Position numbers and translations under genes: made by a program. A stretch of DNA of 64,000 bases from Megamerina dolium (lineage: Eukaryota; Arthropoda; Insecta; Diptera; Megamerinidae), in NCBI GenBank assembly GCA_963854835.1, contig OY978525.1, positions 110,368,917 to 110,432,916 on the forward strand, read 5' to 3'. The notes beneath the pieces were generated by a model. The model was not told where the DNA came from and ran no database searches. It saw only the letters and a program-made list of their open reading frames with translations. Each line of letters begins with the position of its first letter. The first letter of the stretch is position 1. Shown here piece by piece: positions 25,139 to 38,170 of the stretch.

Positions 25139-26371
25139 TGTTTTAAAAACTTTAAAATTCATGTGTAATATAAATAGAATTGTATATTATTGATTTGACA
25201 AATTATCTGACTAGTACATTATATTATAGCACGAATATGGCACACGCTAAATTTAACAATCACACAAATTTTAACCACACCTTTGCATTTACAAATTTGA
25301 AAGCTAAGAATAATGAAAAATGTTAATAGAAAACACAAAAAAAAAACAAAAAATTGCTAAATTTTGCAGTTCAAATAAAATATATGCATTTGTTTAAATT
25401 TAAACAACAACAAAAAAATTAAAATAGCCAAAAAATACTAAAAAAATAAATAAAAATAATAATAAAAGCCCAACCTCTATTTATAGCATGACTCAAAATG
25501 CTTCATAAATGTTATTCTATGATATTTGACTACTATGATTATAATGTATGATATCCAAAAAATTTTTACAAAAATCAATTTTTATTTAGCCACATGACTG
25601 CTGCTAGCTAGATATAATTTTTATTTATTTTTGGATTTTTTTTTTTTTTTTGTAAATTTATTATTACAAGTATTAATAATAATGGTGTTTATGATTGAAT
25701 TAATAAGGCAACACAGAATATGTGCATGCACGCACGTTCATTGATTATATTGTTGGGGCACAAGTATGGTTAATGCGATAATGTTGTAAAATTGTTCAAA
25801 TAGTAAATTTCATATTTATGTACATGTTCGTTTATTATGTACACGTATATAATTCAAGAACCAATAGCATTAATAATTTGCACATTTTAATGCAAACATT
25901 AAATCATTTATTTTTTTTTTTTTATATAATTTAGTGGCAGAGTTTTTATTGAATATTGTATCGTATATGTGTTTTCAAAAATTTTGGAAACTCATGCATA
26001 ATTTATTTTAAAGTATATGCTTAACTTGGTTCTTGAACTTCCGTTTTAATCGAGACTTTCGTTTTTTTGTTTTTTTAGTTTTAATTTTTGGTGTGTTGTT
26101 CTCTTTGGCATACGTGTATATCGACAATCAATATCTACATATAAGCCGGCGCAATGTTCGTTCAACCAATATTACCACCAAGTTGAGCAATATCCGTTGG
26201 CAATATTTTCTCTCTCCCTCTCTCACATTCACTTTTTATCAATCAGAACTTGCTTAGAATTTAAATTGACCCTGTATTAATTTAGTATGCATTGTGCAAT
26301 AGTTACATTCATATAAGCATTCATATATTTCAATTAGTATACAATTTTAATATGAAAATATTCATATGATA
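25139..26371. other. AT-rich spacer, no gene
   Basis: Poly-A and poly-T rich. The frame at 26033-26257 encodes a hydrophobic stretch but has no homologue I recognise and no coding-like context. Confidence 0.4.
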
Positions 26372-26373
26372 TA

Positions 26374-27375
26374 CATGGTGCGACAATTATGCATTAAGAC
26401 TGCCTCTAGAAAACACAATTAAAACACGATATCTGCTAATTTTTCGGTATATTTATTCGAAATATTCTCTTCCTGATTCAAAACACTTGCTACATCGATT
26501 TAATAGTGATTCAAACGCGTGTTCCAGCTCATTTTTCGGAATTGGCTCCAGTGCCCTCGCCGAAACCCGTTGTATGGTCTGAATGTCATCAAAAAAGCAT
26601 CCTTTCAACTTCAATTTCAGTTTTGGGAACAAAAAGAAGTCGCACGGTGCCAAATCAGGTGAATACGGCGCCTGATTCAACACACAGACCTGATTCCAAG
26701 CCAAAAATTGACGAACAATGAGTGTTGTGTGACTCGGTGCAACAGAGACTAAGTTTTTGGATCGCGGTATTCTGGTCGAACACGACGGATTCTGAACATC
26801 AAACGCTTCAAAATTTCGATGTAACATGCGGAAGTAACTGTTTGACCAGTTGGAACAAATTCTTTGTGGATAATTCCTTTGCTATCGAAGAATGTGATGA
26901 GCATTGTTTTGATTTTTGATGGAACTTTTCGTGTTTTTTTTTTTTGGCTTGTGGTGAGGCCTCTTCCATCATTTTCACTGAAGCATTGCGGTCTTCTGTA
27001 ATAAAATCGCGAACTTTCTGGATCGCTTCCGGCATCCGCACTGAAATTGGCCATCCACAAACCGTTTATGCCATATAAAAACATTTGATCTTGATAAACA
27101 AGCAGCGCCATACGCTTGCTGCATCATTCCGAATGTTTCTGATGCACTTTTACCAATTTTTGCGTGGAATTTAATGACCGCTTTTTGCTCCATGTTAAAA
27201 TTTCAACATCAAACGAACACGTTTTTTGTAAAATGAATGTCAATAAACATTAAATGTCAACCAAATGCCATGAAATTTTGACAGTTAGTAGAGAAGGGTT
27301 GAAGCTTCACACATAGATGGCGCGCTTGGTTGCTAAGATATGGTTCGAGTCTTAATACATAATTGTCGCACCTTG
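26374..27375 (-). mobile_element. mariner with near-perfect terminal repeats, internally deleted
   Basis: TA duplications (26372-26373, 27376-27377) flank terminal repeats beginning CATGGTGCGACAATTATG on the left and CAAGGTGCGACAATTATG on the right; similarity runs ~28 bp with few mismatches. The element is 1002 bp, about 0.3 kb shorter than a full mariner. Good termini with a short body suggest it could have moved as a deletion derivative. Confidence 0.9.
26453..27193 (-). pseudogene. mariner transposase pseudogene, internal deletion
   Basis: N-terminal helix-turn-helix region MEQKAVIKFHAKIGKSASETF...LSRSNVFIWHKRF (27193-27050). Then a jump to ASPQAKKKK...IKTMLITFFDSKGIIHKEFVP, so the segment carrying the first catalytic Asp is missing. 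The second block is damaged (VSVAPSHTTLIV where mariners have DNAPSHTT). The third is intact (APYSPDLAPCDFFLFPKLK), and the C-terminus LEHAFESLLNRCSKCFES is kept. Several frameshifts. About 247 codons against ~345 in the family. Cannot be active. Confidence 0.85.
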
Positions 27376-27377
27376 TA

Positions 27378-28330
27378 CAAAAGCTAAATGTATAGCTGCA
27401 AGCATTAGTAGTTTACAATTAGCTACACCAATAATATATGGCAATAATAATCGATTGAGATCGGATGGTCATAGAAAGATGTACGTATGATAGTCATGCA
27501 TTGTCTAAAAGTCAGTCAGTTGTATCTATCTGCTTACGTTGATTCATAATTCATAATTATATCCCATAGATTAAAAACTATAAGCAATTGTAAATGCTTA
27601 ATTACATGCTACTTTGCCGCCTGCCAGTAACTAAGCATTTAGCACAATATTTACGAGTATGTATGTATGTATTTCTGTATTCAGTACAATAAACAGGTGT
27701 TATATTTGCCACCTCTGTATATTGTTACTATATCTATAACTATATGTACATGTATTCATACACGCTGGTAATTATTGCTGACTAATTGTTGTAATATTCA
27801 TTTATTATGCTAATTTAATGCTTTCGCACAATTTATTTAGACTCGTGAGAATTCCTATTGTTTCTCATATTGTTATTATTGTAGTTTTGATTTTAATTAC
27901 TATACTCGTACATCTGTTCTACTGATGTTTTATTCATTCATATTCTTATGTCTTATATAAAATTTCCAGAATCATAAGAATATTTCTTCATTCTATATTA
28001 TATAACATAAATATATTTATGTATAATTAAACAGATTAGTAAATAAATTAGAATTGTTCTAAATTATGATATAATAACAGATTATGGCATATAAATTTAT
28101 AGTAAAGCATTATGTCACAAATTATGTCAGAAATTCATGATAGAAAAAAAATATTTACAAAAAACAACAAAAAAAATTTTAAACCAGTCTATATAGAGAA
28201 GAAGAAGATATTTGAAGTGAAATGTGTATTTTTTTTTTTTTTTTTGCCAGAAACTTGTTTGACATTATTGAAATTAACTGCTTTAATTGATTAAATTGAT
28301 ATCTATTTATTGATTCTTTCTTTACAAATT
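27378..28330. other. AT-rich spacer, no gene
   Basis: Short direct repeats only. At ~28165-28215 the phrase CCAGTCTATATAGAGAAGAA is the first of two copies that flank the tandem array. Confidence 0.4.
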
Positions 28331-28383
28331 AGTTGTTATTTATTATACAGCCATTCCACATTGAACATTGAACAAGCTTCTGC

Positions 28384-29360
28384 AATATGATCTTCAATTT
28401 CGTTCAAATATTGCACATGTGCTATATTCATGCTCAAAATGAATTTGAAAAAATTTGGATATTTTTTCGACAGAAGTTGTGAAAGTGGCAAAAACCAAAA
28501 AGTCCATAACAAAGGGTACTGAAAACGTTGATCTTCAATTTCAAACAAATTTTTGCACATGGGCTAAATTCATGCTCAAACTAATGGAAATGGACTTGAG
28601 ATAATTTTAATATTTTTTTCACAGAAATTATGGGGGTGACAAAAATTAAAAAAAAGTCCCTAACAAAGAGTACTAAAAATGTTGGTCTTCAATTTCGCTC
28701 AAATTTTGCACATGTGCTAAATTCATGCTCAAATTAAATGGAAATGGACTTGAAAAAATTTTGGACTTTTTTTTTCACAAATGTTGTGAAAGTGGCAAAA
28801 ATCAAAAAATCCCTAACAAAGGGTACTAAAAATGTTGGTCTTCAATTTCGCTGAAATTTTGCAAATGTGCTAAATTCATGCTCAAAATGGATTTGAAAAA
28901 ATTTGGATATTTTTTTTTTTTCACAGAAGTTATGAAGGTGGGAAAATCAAATAAATCCCTAACAAAGCGTACTAAAAACGTTGGTCTTCAATTTCACTTA
29001 AATTTTGCAAATGTGCTAAATTCATGCTCAAAATGGATTTGAAAAAATTTGGATATTTTTTTTTTTGACAGAAGTTATGAAGGTGGCAAAAATTAAAAAA
29101 ATCCCTAACAAAGGGTACTAAAAACGTTGGTTTTTAATTTCGCTGAAATTTTGCACATGTGCTAAATTCATGCTTAATATAATGGAAATGGACTTGAAAA
29201 AAATTTGATATTTTTTTTTCGCAGAAGTTATGAAGGTGGGAAAATCAAATAAGTCCCTAACAAAGGGTACTAAAAACGTTGGTTTTCAATTTCGCTCAAA
29301 TTTTGCACATAGGCTAAATTCATGCTCAAACTAACAGAAATGGAAACGGAAAATTAAAAC
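28384..29360. repeat. Satellite-like tandem array, ~150-bp unit x 7
   Basis: Units start with the phrase TTCAATTTCGCTCAAATTTT near 28391, 28533, 28687, 28838, 28985, 29133 and 29283. Each contains TGCTAAATTCATGCTCAAA, a T-rich tract, and CCCTAACAAAGGGTACTAAA. Spacing is 140-155 bp with moderate divergence. No coding sequence. Confidence 0.85.
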
Positions 29361-29880
29361 CAGTCTATATAGAGAAGAAGATATTTTAAGTGACAAATTT
29401 TTTTTTTCAGAGAAGTTAGGAAGATGGCAAAAATCAGAAAAGGTCCCTAACAAGGCGTTCTAAAAACTTACATAAGTCAAAAATTTTCTTATTTCTTATC
29501 CGATTTTCATAAATAAGATATCGTTGAAAAGGTTATAAGCCAGAGAGTGTTTCAGTTTGATTATCTTTGTAATACTTCCTACAAAATATTTTTTTTTTCA
29601 CAAAGCTCTACTTTTTAATTTTCAAAATTTCGTTTGAAATTTGGACATCTTTTTTCACAGTAGTTATGAAGGTGACAAAAATTAAAAAAAAAAGACCCTA
29701 ACGAGAGGTACTAAAAACTTACATAAGTCGAAAATTTTCTTATCCAATTTTCATAAGAGGGTATCGTTGAAAAGATTATAAGCCAGAGAGTATATGCCAG
29801 TTTGATTATCCTCGTAGTGTTTCCTACAAAATATTTTTTTCACAAGGCTCCACATTTTAATTTTCAAAATTTTTTTCCAT
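29361..29880. repeat. Two-copy longer tandem unit (~290-300 bp)
   Basis: Each unit contains a piece of the 150-bp repeat plus CTTACATAAGTC, TATCGTTGAAAAG, TATAAGCCAGAGAGT and TTCCTACAAAATATTTTTTT. Copies begin near 29395 and 29660. The array opens with a repeat of CCAGTCTATATAGAGAAGAA seen at ~28180. Confidence 0.75.
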
Positions 29881-30319
29881 GTTTCAAAAATCTTTTCGAC
29901 TAGACTATAATCATTAGATATATTGAAAAATTACCTTTTAAATTAAGATATTTTTCGAGATGGAGTCTTAAAGGTTATGGTCATTTACAGATAACTTAAT
30001 AACCCAAATATTTAAAATGTTTTTGAATCAGCTGTAGATGACTTGAAAAAATATATATTTGCTATATAACACCTATTTTAATCAATTTCTCTTGAATAAT
30101 CAAGAACCTGCGTTATACTATTCAGCAAAGAAACAAATTTTGGCATACAATTTTTTTTTTTTTTAAAGAAAGATAATATTGTTCTGCTGCAGTTATCAAA
30201 GCAAGATTTTGTATTAATTTTTAAAGTGAAATAAAACTTGATTTTCTGTTGTTTTTAAGTATTTTTAAAAATGTCAAAAATTAAGTGCAGTAATCTTTTA
30301 GTGCAGACTGATTTAATTA

Positions 30320-30732
30320 GGTTATGGTTAGGTTATTGTGGCTGCTCTCTCTCTCTCTTTCTCTCTCTCTCTGAGAGGACACAATTAGACCAGAAAGGCC
30401 CATTGTGATACCACCGAGCTTCTCTTTCAATACTGTTGTGCGTGTTAAATTTGAACAGCATTGGAAGGGACCTACTTATATTAGCCGGTTCCGAACGGCA
30501 GAAACTCTTGTGACATCACATTAACTTAGTTTTGTTATAGAGCTCTTTTAAGAAGCGTTTTTGCCAATTGTTACTGCCGGAAAAATTGCCAATTCTTGCC
30601 GACAGGTGGGTGCCGTTCGACAGAAAAATCTTTTCGATATCAAATTTTGTTATGCTGCAGCCGGGGATTGATTGAACCCACGACCTACAGATCAAAATGC
30701 CAACGCACTAACCACTGAGCTACGGCACCCAC
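30320..30732 (-). mobile_element. SINE copy 9 (subfamily A, full length)
   Basis: Minus strand. Tail (complement) reads GCAGCCACAATAACCTAACC; a CT microsatellite (30347-30372) has expanded in the CTCTCAGAGAG part of the A-type end, making the copy 413 bp. Flanks GACTGATTTAATTA (30306-30319) and GACTGACTTCATTA (30733-30746) match 12 of 14. Confidence 0.88.
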
Positions 30733-31039
30733 GACTGACTTCATTACTACTGTCAATTCTGGTTTCAAGATAAACGAACGAACTATTACAAAAAGCTGTT
30801 ACGCAGTTTTCGAGTTCTTATTCAGTTTAAAATCTAAGAGTAATTAATTACTACTGATTTCCATAAATGCAATTTTATTGTAACCTATGTTACAAACAAA
30901 TTAATAAGGGACCTTCCTTTCATCAATATCAGTTTAGTCGTGAAAATTGTTCATTTAGTCCCTTATGTCATCAAAAATTGCATTTGAAATTTATTTCACA
31001 TCATAATGGAGTTGCGTGGCTCTAAAAGTGCTTTGTAAA

Positions 31040-32130
31040 GTCATACTAAACTGCATAGGGGACAAGGTCGACAAAACCCTCCGCGAAGAATAAGCCGGCT
31101 TTAGACAAAATAGATCGTGTATAGACCACATAGCCACTCTACGTATCATAGCTAAGCAGGTAAACGAACTACAGCAACATTTGCATATGATATTTGTTGA
31201 CTTTGAAAAAGCATTCGATCGACTGCGTCATGAGAATATCTGGGATGCTTTAAGACCAAGAGGGATTCCAGATAAGCTATGCAGACTTATTCGAACACAA
31301 TATATGGGATTCCAATGTAGAGTCCTGTATGATGGAGTACTATCAAATCCAATAAATCCCACCGCAGGAGTTCGGCTGTTCGATGTTTTAAATTCGGCGG
31401 TTGGCGTGAAACCTTGTAAAGGTATTTTGTGGCAGCCTATTCATATGCAGCATCTTGAAGACCTAGACTACGTCGATGACATTGTTCTATTTTCCTGCCA
31501 GAAGAACCATATGCAAACTAAAATTGATATTCTGGCAACACAGGCAGCAAATTTCGTCCTCAAGATTAACGTTGGCAAGACAAGAACTTTGAACATCAAC
31601 ACCCCACCAACATTATTTATCGTTTATAATGAGGATATTGAAGAAGTCTCCCAGTTCACATATCTGGGCAGTCTAATTTCACATGATGGAGGAGCCAAAT
31701 GTGATGTTGACTCGAGGATACGGAAGGCAAGGGGCTCTTTTGCGAACCTCAAAAATATATAGTATTCAAAACAATTGAGCAAAGCCACAAAAATACGACT
31801 CTTCAACGCCAACGTAAAGACAATCCTGCTATACAACTCCGAAACAGAGAAACAATTAATAAGCTGCAGATATTTGTAAACAGGTGCCTACGGACAATTC
31901 TGAGAATTTGGTAGCCCGATAACTGGATCTCCAATGATGAGTTGCTAAGACGAGGAATGCAGAAACCAATACATCTTGAGATAAGAGAGAACAAATTGGA
32001 GATGGATAGGCCATATACTCCGGAAGCCGGAATACTCTATTAGCTAAATAGCGCTTGAATGGAACCCACAAAGACAGAGACGGCGAGGTCGACCAAGGGG
32101 GTCCTGGCGTAGGAGCATCTATGAAGAATC
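31040..32130 (+). mobile_element. Non-LTR retrotransposon RT relic
   Basis: Reverse-transcriptase fragment. Blocks in order: a frame at ~31080-31170 reading FRQNRSCIDHIATLRIIAKQ, then the palm motif FVDFEKAFDRL (31190-31225), HENIWDALRPRGIP, a deletion where the GVRQGC motif should continue, DLDYVDDIVLF (catalytic YVDD, ~31465-31495), INVGKTR and FTYLGSLIS.DGG. Frameshifted C-terminal pieces follow (LFNANVKTILLYNSET; EWNPQRQRRRGRPRGSWRR at ~32050-32115). The largest open piece is 31181-31762. The 5' endonuclease region is absent. It is not the same family as the RTE in this window; I leave the clade open. Confidence 0.85.
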
Positions 32131-34910
32131 AATATTTTACTGTAGCACTATGCGCCCACGATACGGCGTAACGGCAAATCATTTTTATGCCTTGTAAATA
32201 CAACTATGACTCAATTAAAGGTCAGATGCTGTGCAAGAGTATGTAATGTCAAATATAAAATTAATGCAAGTGAACAATCAAATTTGAAAACCTTATTTTT
32301 AATTAAACACAGTTTCTTATACATATAAGTACTTGTGATGACAGTATCACATTAAAACAAAAGCAATCAAACGCAACCATACGAGTACGTATGTGCATAC
32401 CTACTCTAGTAGACACTGGTTGACTGCTGATATGTGGTGAACACCCTGACACAGAAGTGTTTGATGTTGAACATTGGACTATTTGCTACCCAATCACAAA
32501 GAGACAAAAGAATCGTTGCCAGCAAAAATGTTGTAACATACTTGTATCTATTCGCAATATGCCACCATACCACATTGTCCGTGGTCAAGACTCATAAATT
32601 TTCATGGTGTTGAGTTTTGATATTTCGTCAGCAATAATAAAAATCAAAAAAAAAAAAAAAAAACACATATACTATCGCACTACTATAGAGCAACAGAGTC
32701 AACCAAGAGTAAGAGCAAAGAGTAATGATTCACTTATCTTTGTTTTTGGTTTTTTTTTTCTTTTTTAATTTTTAGAGCAGTATTGTTTATTCACTGAATA
32801 TATATGTGTGTGTGTGTGTGGTTGTGTGCGTTTCTGTGAGTATACTGTGTATTTAAAGTTACGCGTACTTGATTTCACATTTAATTTAGTTTCATGTGTT
32901 GTTGTTGATGGTGTCGATTTTTTTTTTTTTTTTTGTTACTATGTTGCTGCAATATCGTAATTTTATCACAGCTGCTAGTATTACAAAACTCATAAAAAAA
33001 AATAGTCAAATTTGTTCACAAAAGCAAGCATTAATATATTAACAATACACGCTTAAAATCATATTCAAGAAATGGGTGTGGTTGTTAGCGTAGGAATAGG
33101 AGAAAATTATAATTAAAATCATTGTCTAATATTAAGAAAATATGATAATAGCTTTCTGCGAACAATTAATTGATCTTATGACGACTATGGCGATGGCACG
33201 AGTGTATGGTTAGCCCCTTAGATTGCTAAGAATCCAGATGATTAGCATATCAAAATTTATTTGCAAATAAAAACAATGCCGAAGTTGAAGTAAATCTATT
33301 AGAGAATTCAATTTCTATGAAATTTATGCTTGGACGACTCATGACCTTCCACAGATAATATTTGACTTTTCGTTCAATTGTTTGTAAACGTTTTAAAAAA
33401 TTTAGTAAATTATTTCACTGTGAAGAGGGATTTCCGACTTAATCTTGTCATTTTTCTAAATAACATTTCATAGCATGACTATTTGGATTGTTCTCCTAAT
33501 AAATGCTATAAATCGCTGTGTCGACAAGTAACGAAATAATTAGTTGTTGTTAGTTAATTTGGTAATTAGTTCATTTTACAAAAACAAAATTAAAGAAAAA
33601 TATTAACTAGTAACAAGTAATGAAGTAACGAACTCTGTGTGAATATCAAAACCGTTAATTTGGCTTGCAACCAGTGAAGGTTGCAGTTCGTCTTAATTTA
33701 TTCTAATTCTTTTATATGTTTTCGTGTATGCATATGAATTAAGTTTAATTTTTTTTTTTATTGCATATATTTATAACATATTCTTTGTTTTTTTTTGCGT
33801 TATTACTCTGCTTCTATTTTCTTTTCTTTACTACGATATTTTGACTAAGAAACTTCTACAAGGCTGCCCAATATTGAATTGATATAAAAAAATTAAATAA
33901 ATTATATTATATAAATTTACAAATGTGTGTGTGTGTGTCTGTGTAAGGGTATACATACATACATATACACTTTACATCCATAGAGAGTTTGCCAATTTTT
34001 CGGGTAATAAAAACAGTTGTTACAAAAATTGATTAAATTATTAAAGTAAGTCCATTATTTTAACACTCTGACATTTTAATTCATAAATTTAAGTCATTTA
34101 ATTAAATAAAATTTCCATTTTAACTATGGTTAACTACAAATATCGTAGTACATATGTATATGTGGCATTTGCAAATGGTAATTACAAATTATAAACTTTT
34201 CAAAAATAAAAGTTCAAATTTAGTAAATGCAATTTCTTGTAATTAGATAAGTTACTTAAGTTACTGCAATACGAGTTGATTTTGCATTTAATATCATGTT
34301 CATAATGATGTTGCATTTAATATCATGTTCATAATGATGACCTTATGATCTTATGCTTAATGTAGGTACTGTATAGTAATAAGTACGATGTATGCAAAAT
34401 TTTCGCTTACACAGTAATTACAATTTTACATAATTAAGCAATTAATTAATATTATTGCCAATGATATTGGCAATTATTAATAACGATCTCTATGTTAATA
34501 ATCTACACTCAAAGACTCCAAGGTGCATTGAGTTTGTGCTTCCGTTGATAATATCAAAAATAAAAGGAATCAAATATGAAAAAGTATATATTGTATACGA
34601 TATTATTGATCAGATCATCATCCGAATAGATTTAGCCACATTTGGCCATCTATTCGAGCGTCTGTTCATCATAAAAATTGGCATAAAATATTATTTACAG
34701 CAACGAACGGATGTGTACGAAGTCGGGCGTAATCTGACGAAAATAGACGCCTATGTTCTCATGCAAAAATAGTTTGCGAATGTATATTTTTACACTTTGT
34801 TCACGATAAATTATGGTATTGGGTTGAAATTTACGATTACATTTACTAATTAATAGACAAATTAAAAAATTGATTGTGAAATATATTATTTCACGATTTG
34901 CACGAAAATC
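32131..34910. other. AT-rich spacer, no gene
   Basis: Contains TG microsatellites (32806-32821, 33924-33938) and a perfect 29-bp tandem duplication (34282-34310, 34311-34339). The frame 34455-34772 has no recognisable domain and intergenic-like codon use. Confidence 0.45.
34282..34339. repeat. Perfect 29-bp tandem duplication
   Basis: Two adjacent identical copies of a 29-bp unit starting TTGCATTTAATATCATG. Recent local duplication. Confidence 0.9.
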
Positions 34911-35949
34911 CAGGGTGATTTTTAAGAGCCTTCGGATTTGATTGAAAAAAACACATAATATTTTTAGAAATGTATGAAATCTTTATTTGAGTCGATAGAA
35001 CGATCTACATAATTCGATGTTGAAAGATCATTTCATGTAAATATTGACCACGGCTGCGCCTCAAATGGTTCATACGCTGGGTCCGTATTGTTGAAACCAC
35101 ATGTTAGCCAAATCCAGCTCTTCCATGTTGGGTAGAAAAAAGTTCGTAATCATCGCACGGTACCGCTCGCCATTCATAGTAACGTTCTTGCCTTCGTCGT
35201 CTTTGAAAAAGTACGGTCCAATGATGCCAACAGCCCATAATTCACACCAAACAATGCATTTTTCGGGATGCATTGGCAGTTCTTACAATGCTTCTGGCTG
35301 CTCTTCACACCAAATATGGCAATTTTGATTGTTCACGCATCCATTCAACCAGAAATGAGCTTCGCCGCTGAACACAATTTTCCAAAAAAAAAAAAAAAGT
35401 GGATCTTCATCCAACTTTGCCAGCGCCCATTCACCAAAAGTTAGCCATTGTGGTACATCGCGTGGCTTCAACTCTTGCATCAGCTGTATTTTAAAAGGTC
35501 AAATCCTTCCGTAAAATTTTCCACGTAGTTAAGTAACAGACGCCAAATTGCTACGAACGGTACCGAATCGATAATTCACAGTCATCAACAACACTGGCGG
35601 ATACAGCTACGATATTTTCCTCTTTCTGCACTCTACGTATGCACGTTGGTGGTTTAATGTCCAATAATGTAAATTTGGTGCGAAATTTAGTCACAAGACT
35701 CCGAATAGCCGCCTCAGAAGGTCACCCAAACTGACCATAAAATCGAAGAAGTGCACAATGCACTTCTATAACCGAGTGTGAATTTTGATAATAAAATTCA
35801 ATCATATGCAAGCGTTGTTCGTTTTTAAGTCGATTCATGGTTAAATTATAGACCAAACTGAACATGTTTGACAGTAACATGTTACACGAAAACAGCTGAG
35901 ATGTCAAAAACAGTGTTGTCAAAAGGAAAGTTGCTAAAAAATCGCCTTG
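34911..35949 (-). mobile_element. rosa-type mariner (DD41D), copy B, deleted
   Basis: Terminal repeats CAGGGTGATTTTTAAGAG (left) and CAAGGCGATTTTTTAGC (right, complement); TA remains on the right. At ~35087 the sequence jumps from ATACGCTGGGTCC to TTGTTGAAACC. Compared with copy A this removes about 270 bp, including the second and third catalytic Asp. The rest reads MNRLKNEQRLHMIEFYYQN, LMQELKPRDVPQWLTFGEWA, EAHFWLNGCVNNQNCHIWC and IIGPYFFKDDEGKNVTMNGE, in broken frames. Confidence 0.85.
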
Positions 35950-35950
35950 T

Positions 35951-37090
35951 ACAAAGTTCTGGTGCATAAACTTTGCTAGAGAATGGATACATTCGTAAAT
36001 GTGAGAAATGAGACGATTATCATCGAAAAATATGTTTTCGAATATCCATTTGTCATAGTACAGGGTACCGAATTTAAGCTTTTTACATTTTGGCTCGTAA
36101 TAACGACTATTCCTATTAGTAAAGGCGACTACTTTCTGTATATTTTCAATACTGACTTTCCAAAGTATTCAAAAAATAATAATAAATTATTTACTGATAA
36201 TTATTTAACAAGACAAAATCAAGTCTATTATTTTAAGTGAATCGAACGTGAACTCGTTTGGCCTAAACTAAATTTAAAAGTCCTAACAAGACAAAACAGA
36301 AACCATGTTCTTGCCAAACGTTTCGAAACATTTCACCCATATAAAAAATACCTTGAAATATTGCAATATTTGCAAAATATATGGTTAATGTGCACTTTAT
36401 GCAACATTAATAAGTAGAAGAACTAGAATAGTAGAAGAAAGAAAATAAAAACCCTCTATGTGAAGAAAATTAAATTTATGAGAATAATGCATAACATAAA
36501 AAATATATATAAATAGTAATATGATGAAAATTAAAATTTAAAAAAAAAAACGAGTTTATTTCGCAATTGCAATTTTTTTGAATCCAATAATATTGGAATG
36601 ATTGTGGTGTTGATGAAATTATACGTAGGTACTTAATATTGTTCATGTAGTAGTAACATATTGCATATTCATGTACTTCTACATAACTACCTACTAATTA
36701 CATAGTCAACACAACATGCTGACGACCTTTAAATTCCGTTACTGTTCATAAATCAAATTATTGAGTAATTCAAAATAATAAATACAATAAAATGAAACAA
36801 AAGAATGATAAGAGAATATATGTATGTGGTACATACTTACGAGTATGTTCCTTTATAACTATATACAAAGAGATATGGATACAACCCTTTTGAAGAACTG
36901 GTTTTATACAATCAGCGGCTTTAAATGGAATGTACGATACATTGAATGCATTGAAATTTAATTAACTCAATATACATTGGCAACATTCCAATGTTGAATG
37001 TTAATCAGAGTATGTAACCGTATTAAGTATCCCTACTTTAGTCAATCATTCAGACAAATTGCATATTTGCAGCATATAAATGTTCGTATA
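35951..37090. other. AT-rich spacer, no gene
   Basis: No supported feature. The frame 35983-36240 has no recognisable motif. Confidence 0.4.
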
Positions 37091-37097
37091 TATGTGT

Positions 37098-38170
37098 AGG
37101 GCAGACAACACTGTGCAACATTTAATTTTGAAAATGTCGATGTGAAAGATGCACCCTGCTTTGATGAGCCAGTCATTGAAAAAGCCTATGAAATTCTGCA
37201 ATTGGCAGAGTAAGATCGGCATTTAAGTACTCAAGATATCCCAAATACACTAAACATCAATAAAAAAACAATTCACAGAATCAATTGAAAAAGGATAATT
37301 AATCAAAAATTATCGATATTTGGATACCACATATTTTAATATAAAGAAATTTAACTAATTGAATATCCATCACAGAAATGTTGTTAAATTGCAATAAAAT
37401 CGTACCATTTCTCAAAGCTAGTTGTGGCTCCCAATGAAAAATAGATATAATAGTAGAAAAGAAAACACCACTAAAAAAATAAATATGTGGCACTTAAAGC
37501 CCCGAAGGTCTCATTGGCCGAGACTCTTTTCCATTGCTGTTGTGCGTGTTAAATTTTGGCCAGTATTAGAAGGGACCTACTTATTATAGCCGGTTCCGAA
37601 CGGGAGAACCCTTGTGACATCACTTTTTTCTGAGCTTTGTCACAGTGTTCTTTTAGAAGCTTTTCCATGGCAAGTTGTTACTGTCGGAAGAACACCACTG
37701 GTCGTGAACAAAGGCAAGGTGCATCATCACAAACTATTACGAAGCTTGAATTTAAGACCAATAAAGTTATGCTGTGTAATGTAAGAGATTTGAAAGGGAA
37801 ATATTCATTATGAGGTGCTCTCTATTATATACAAAAAAATCCAAAATTGATTAATAGAAAGGTTCCATCATCACCACTCCAGGCCGCATACATATTTGAT
37901 GACTCACAAAAACTGTCTGAACTTGGTTGGTAAGTTTTGATACATCCAACTTATAGTCTAGAATCTACGCCATCCGACTACTGTTTGTTCCGATCTGTGC
38001 AATACTTCCTTAATGGGAAAAAATTGCCTAACAAAACAGCCGCCGAAAATGCCGCAACTGAGCCTTCGCCAGTAAACAATAGAAAATGTATACCGATGGA
38101 ATTATGAAATAACCCTAACAATGATGCAAATTAGTCATAGATAATAATGAACAATATTTGCTTGATTTAA
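37098..38170 (+). mobile_element. mariner relic, cecropia-like, SINE inside
   Basis: Plus-strand pieces: DVKDAPCFDEPVIEKAYEIL and DRHLSTQDIPNTLNINKKTI (37132-37290, helix-turn-helix region). After the SINE come KGNIHYEVLSIIY, SRPHTYLMTHKNCLNLVG (where mariners have DNARPHTS) and PSDYCLFRSVQYFLNGK (third catalytic block, ~37975-38025), then a degraded C-terminus. The order and wording resemble the Hsmar1/Bombyx cecropia group. Many stops; termini not identified. Confidence 0.75.
37473..37690 (-). mobile_element. SINE copy 10 (subfamily B, 5'-truncated)
   Basis: Minus strand; lacks the tRNA-like head and starts at CTTCCGACAGTAACAACTTG, almost the same break point as copy 2. Tail GTGCCACATATTTATTT. 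Flanked by AACACCACT (37464-37472, 37691-37699), inside a mariner relic. Confidence 0.9.

Noticed and set aside
26033..26257. Possible small membrane protein
   Set aside because: T-rich DNA gives hydrophobic residues by composition; no supporting context.
28384..29360. CRISPR-like array
   Set aside because: The units are ~150 bp, contiguous and diverged, with no short repeat/unique spacer alternation; the DNA is eukaryotic.
34455..34772. 105-codon plus-strand frame as a possible host exon
   Set aside because: AT-driven composition, no splice-site pattern that fits, and no recognisable domain.
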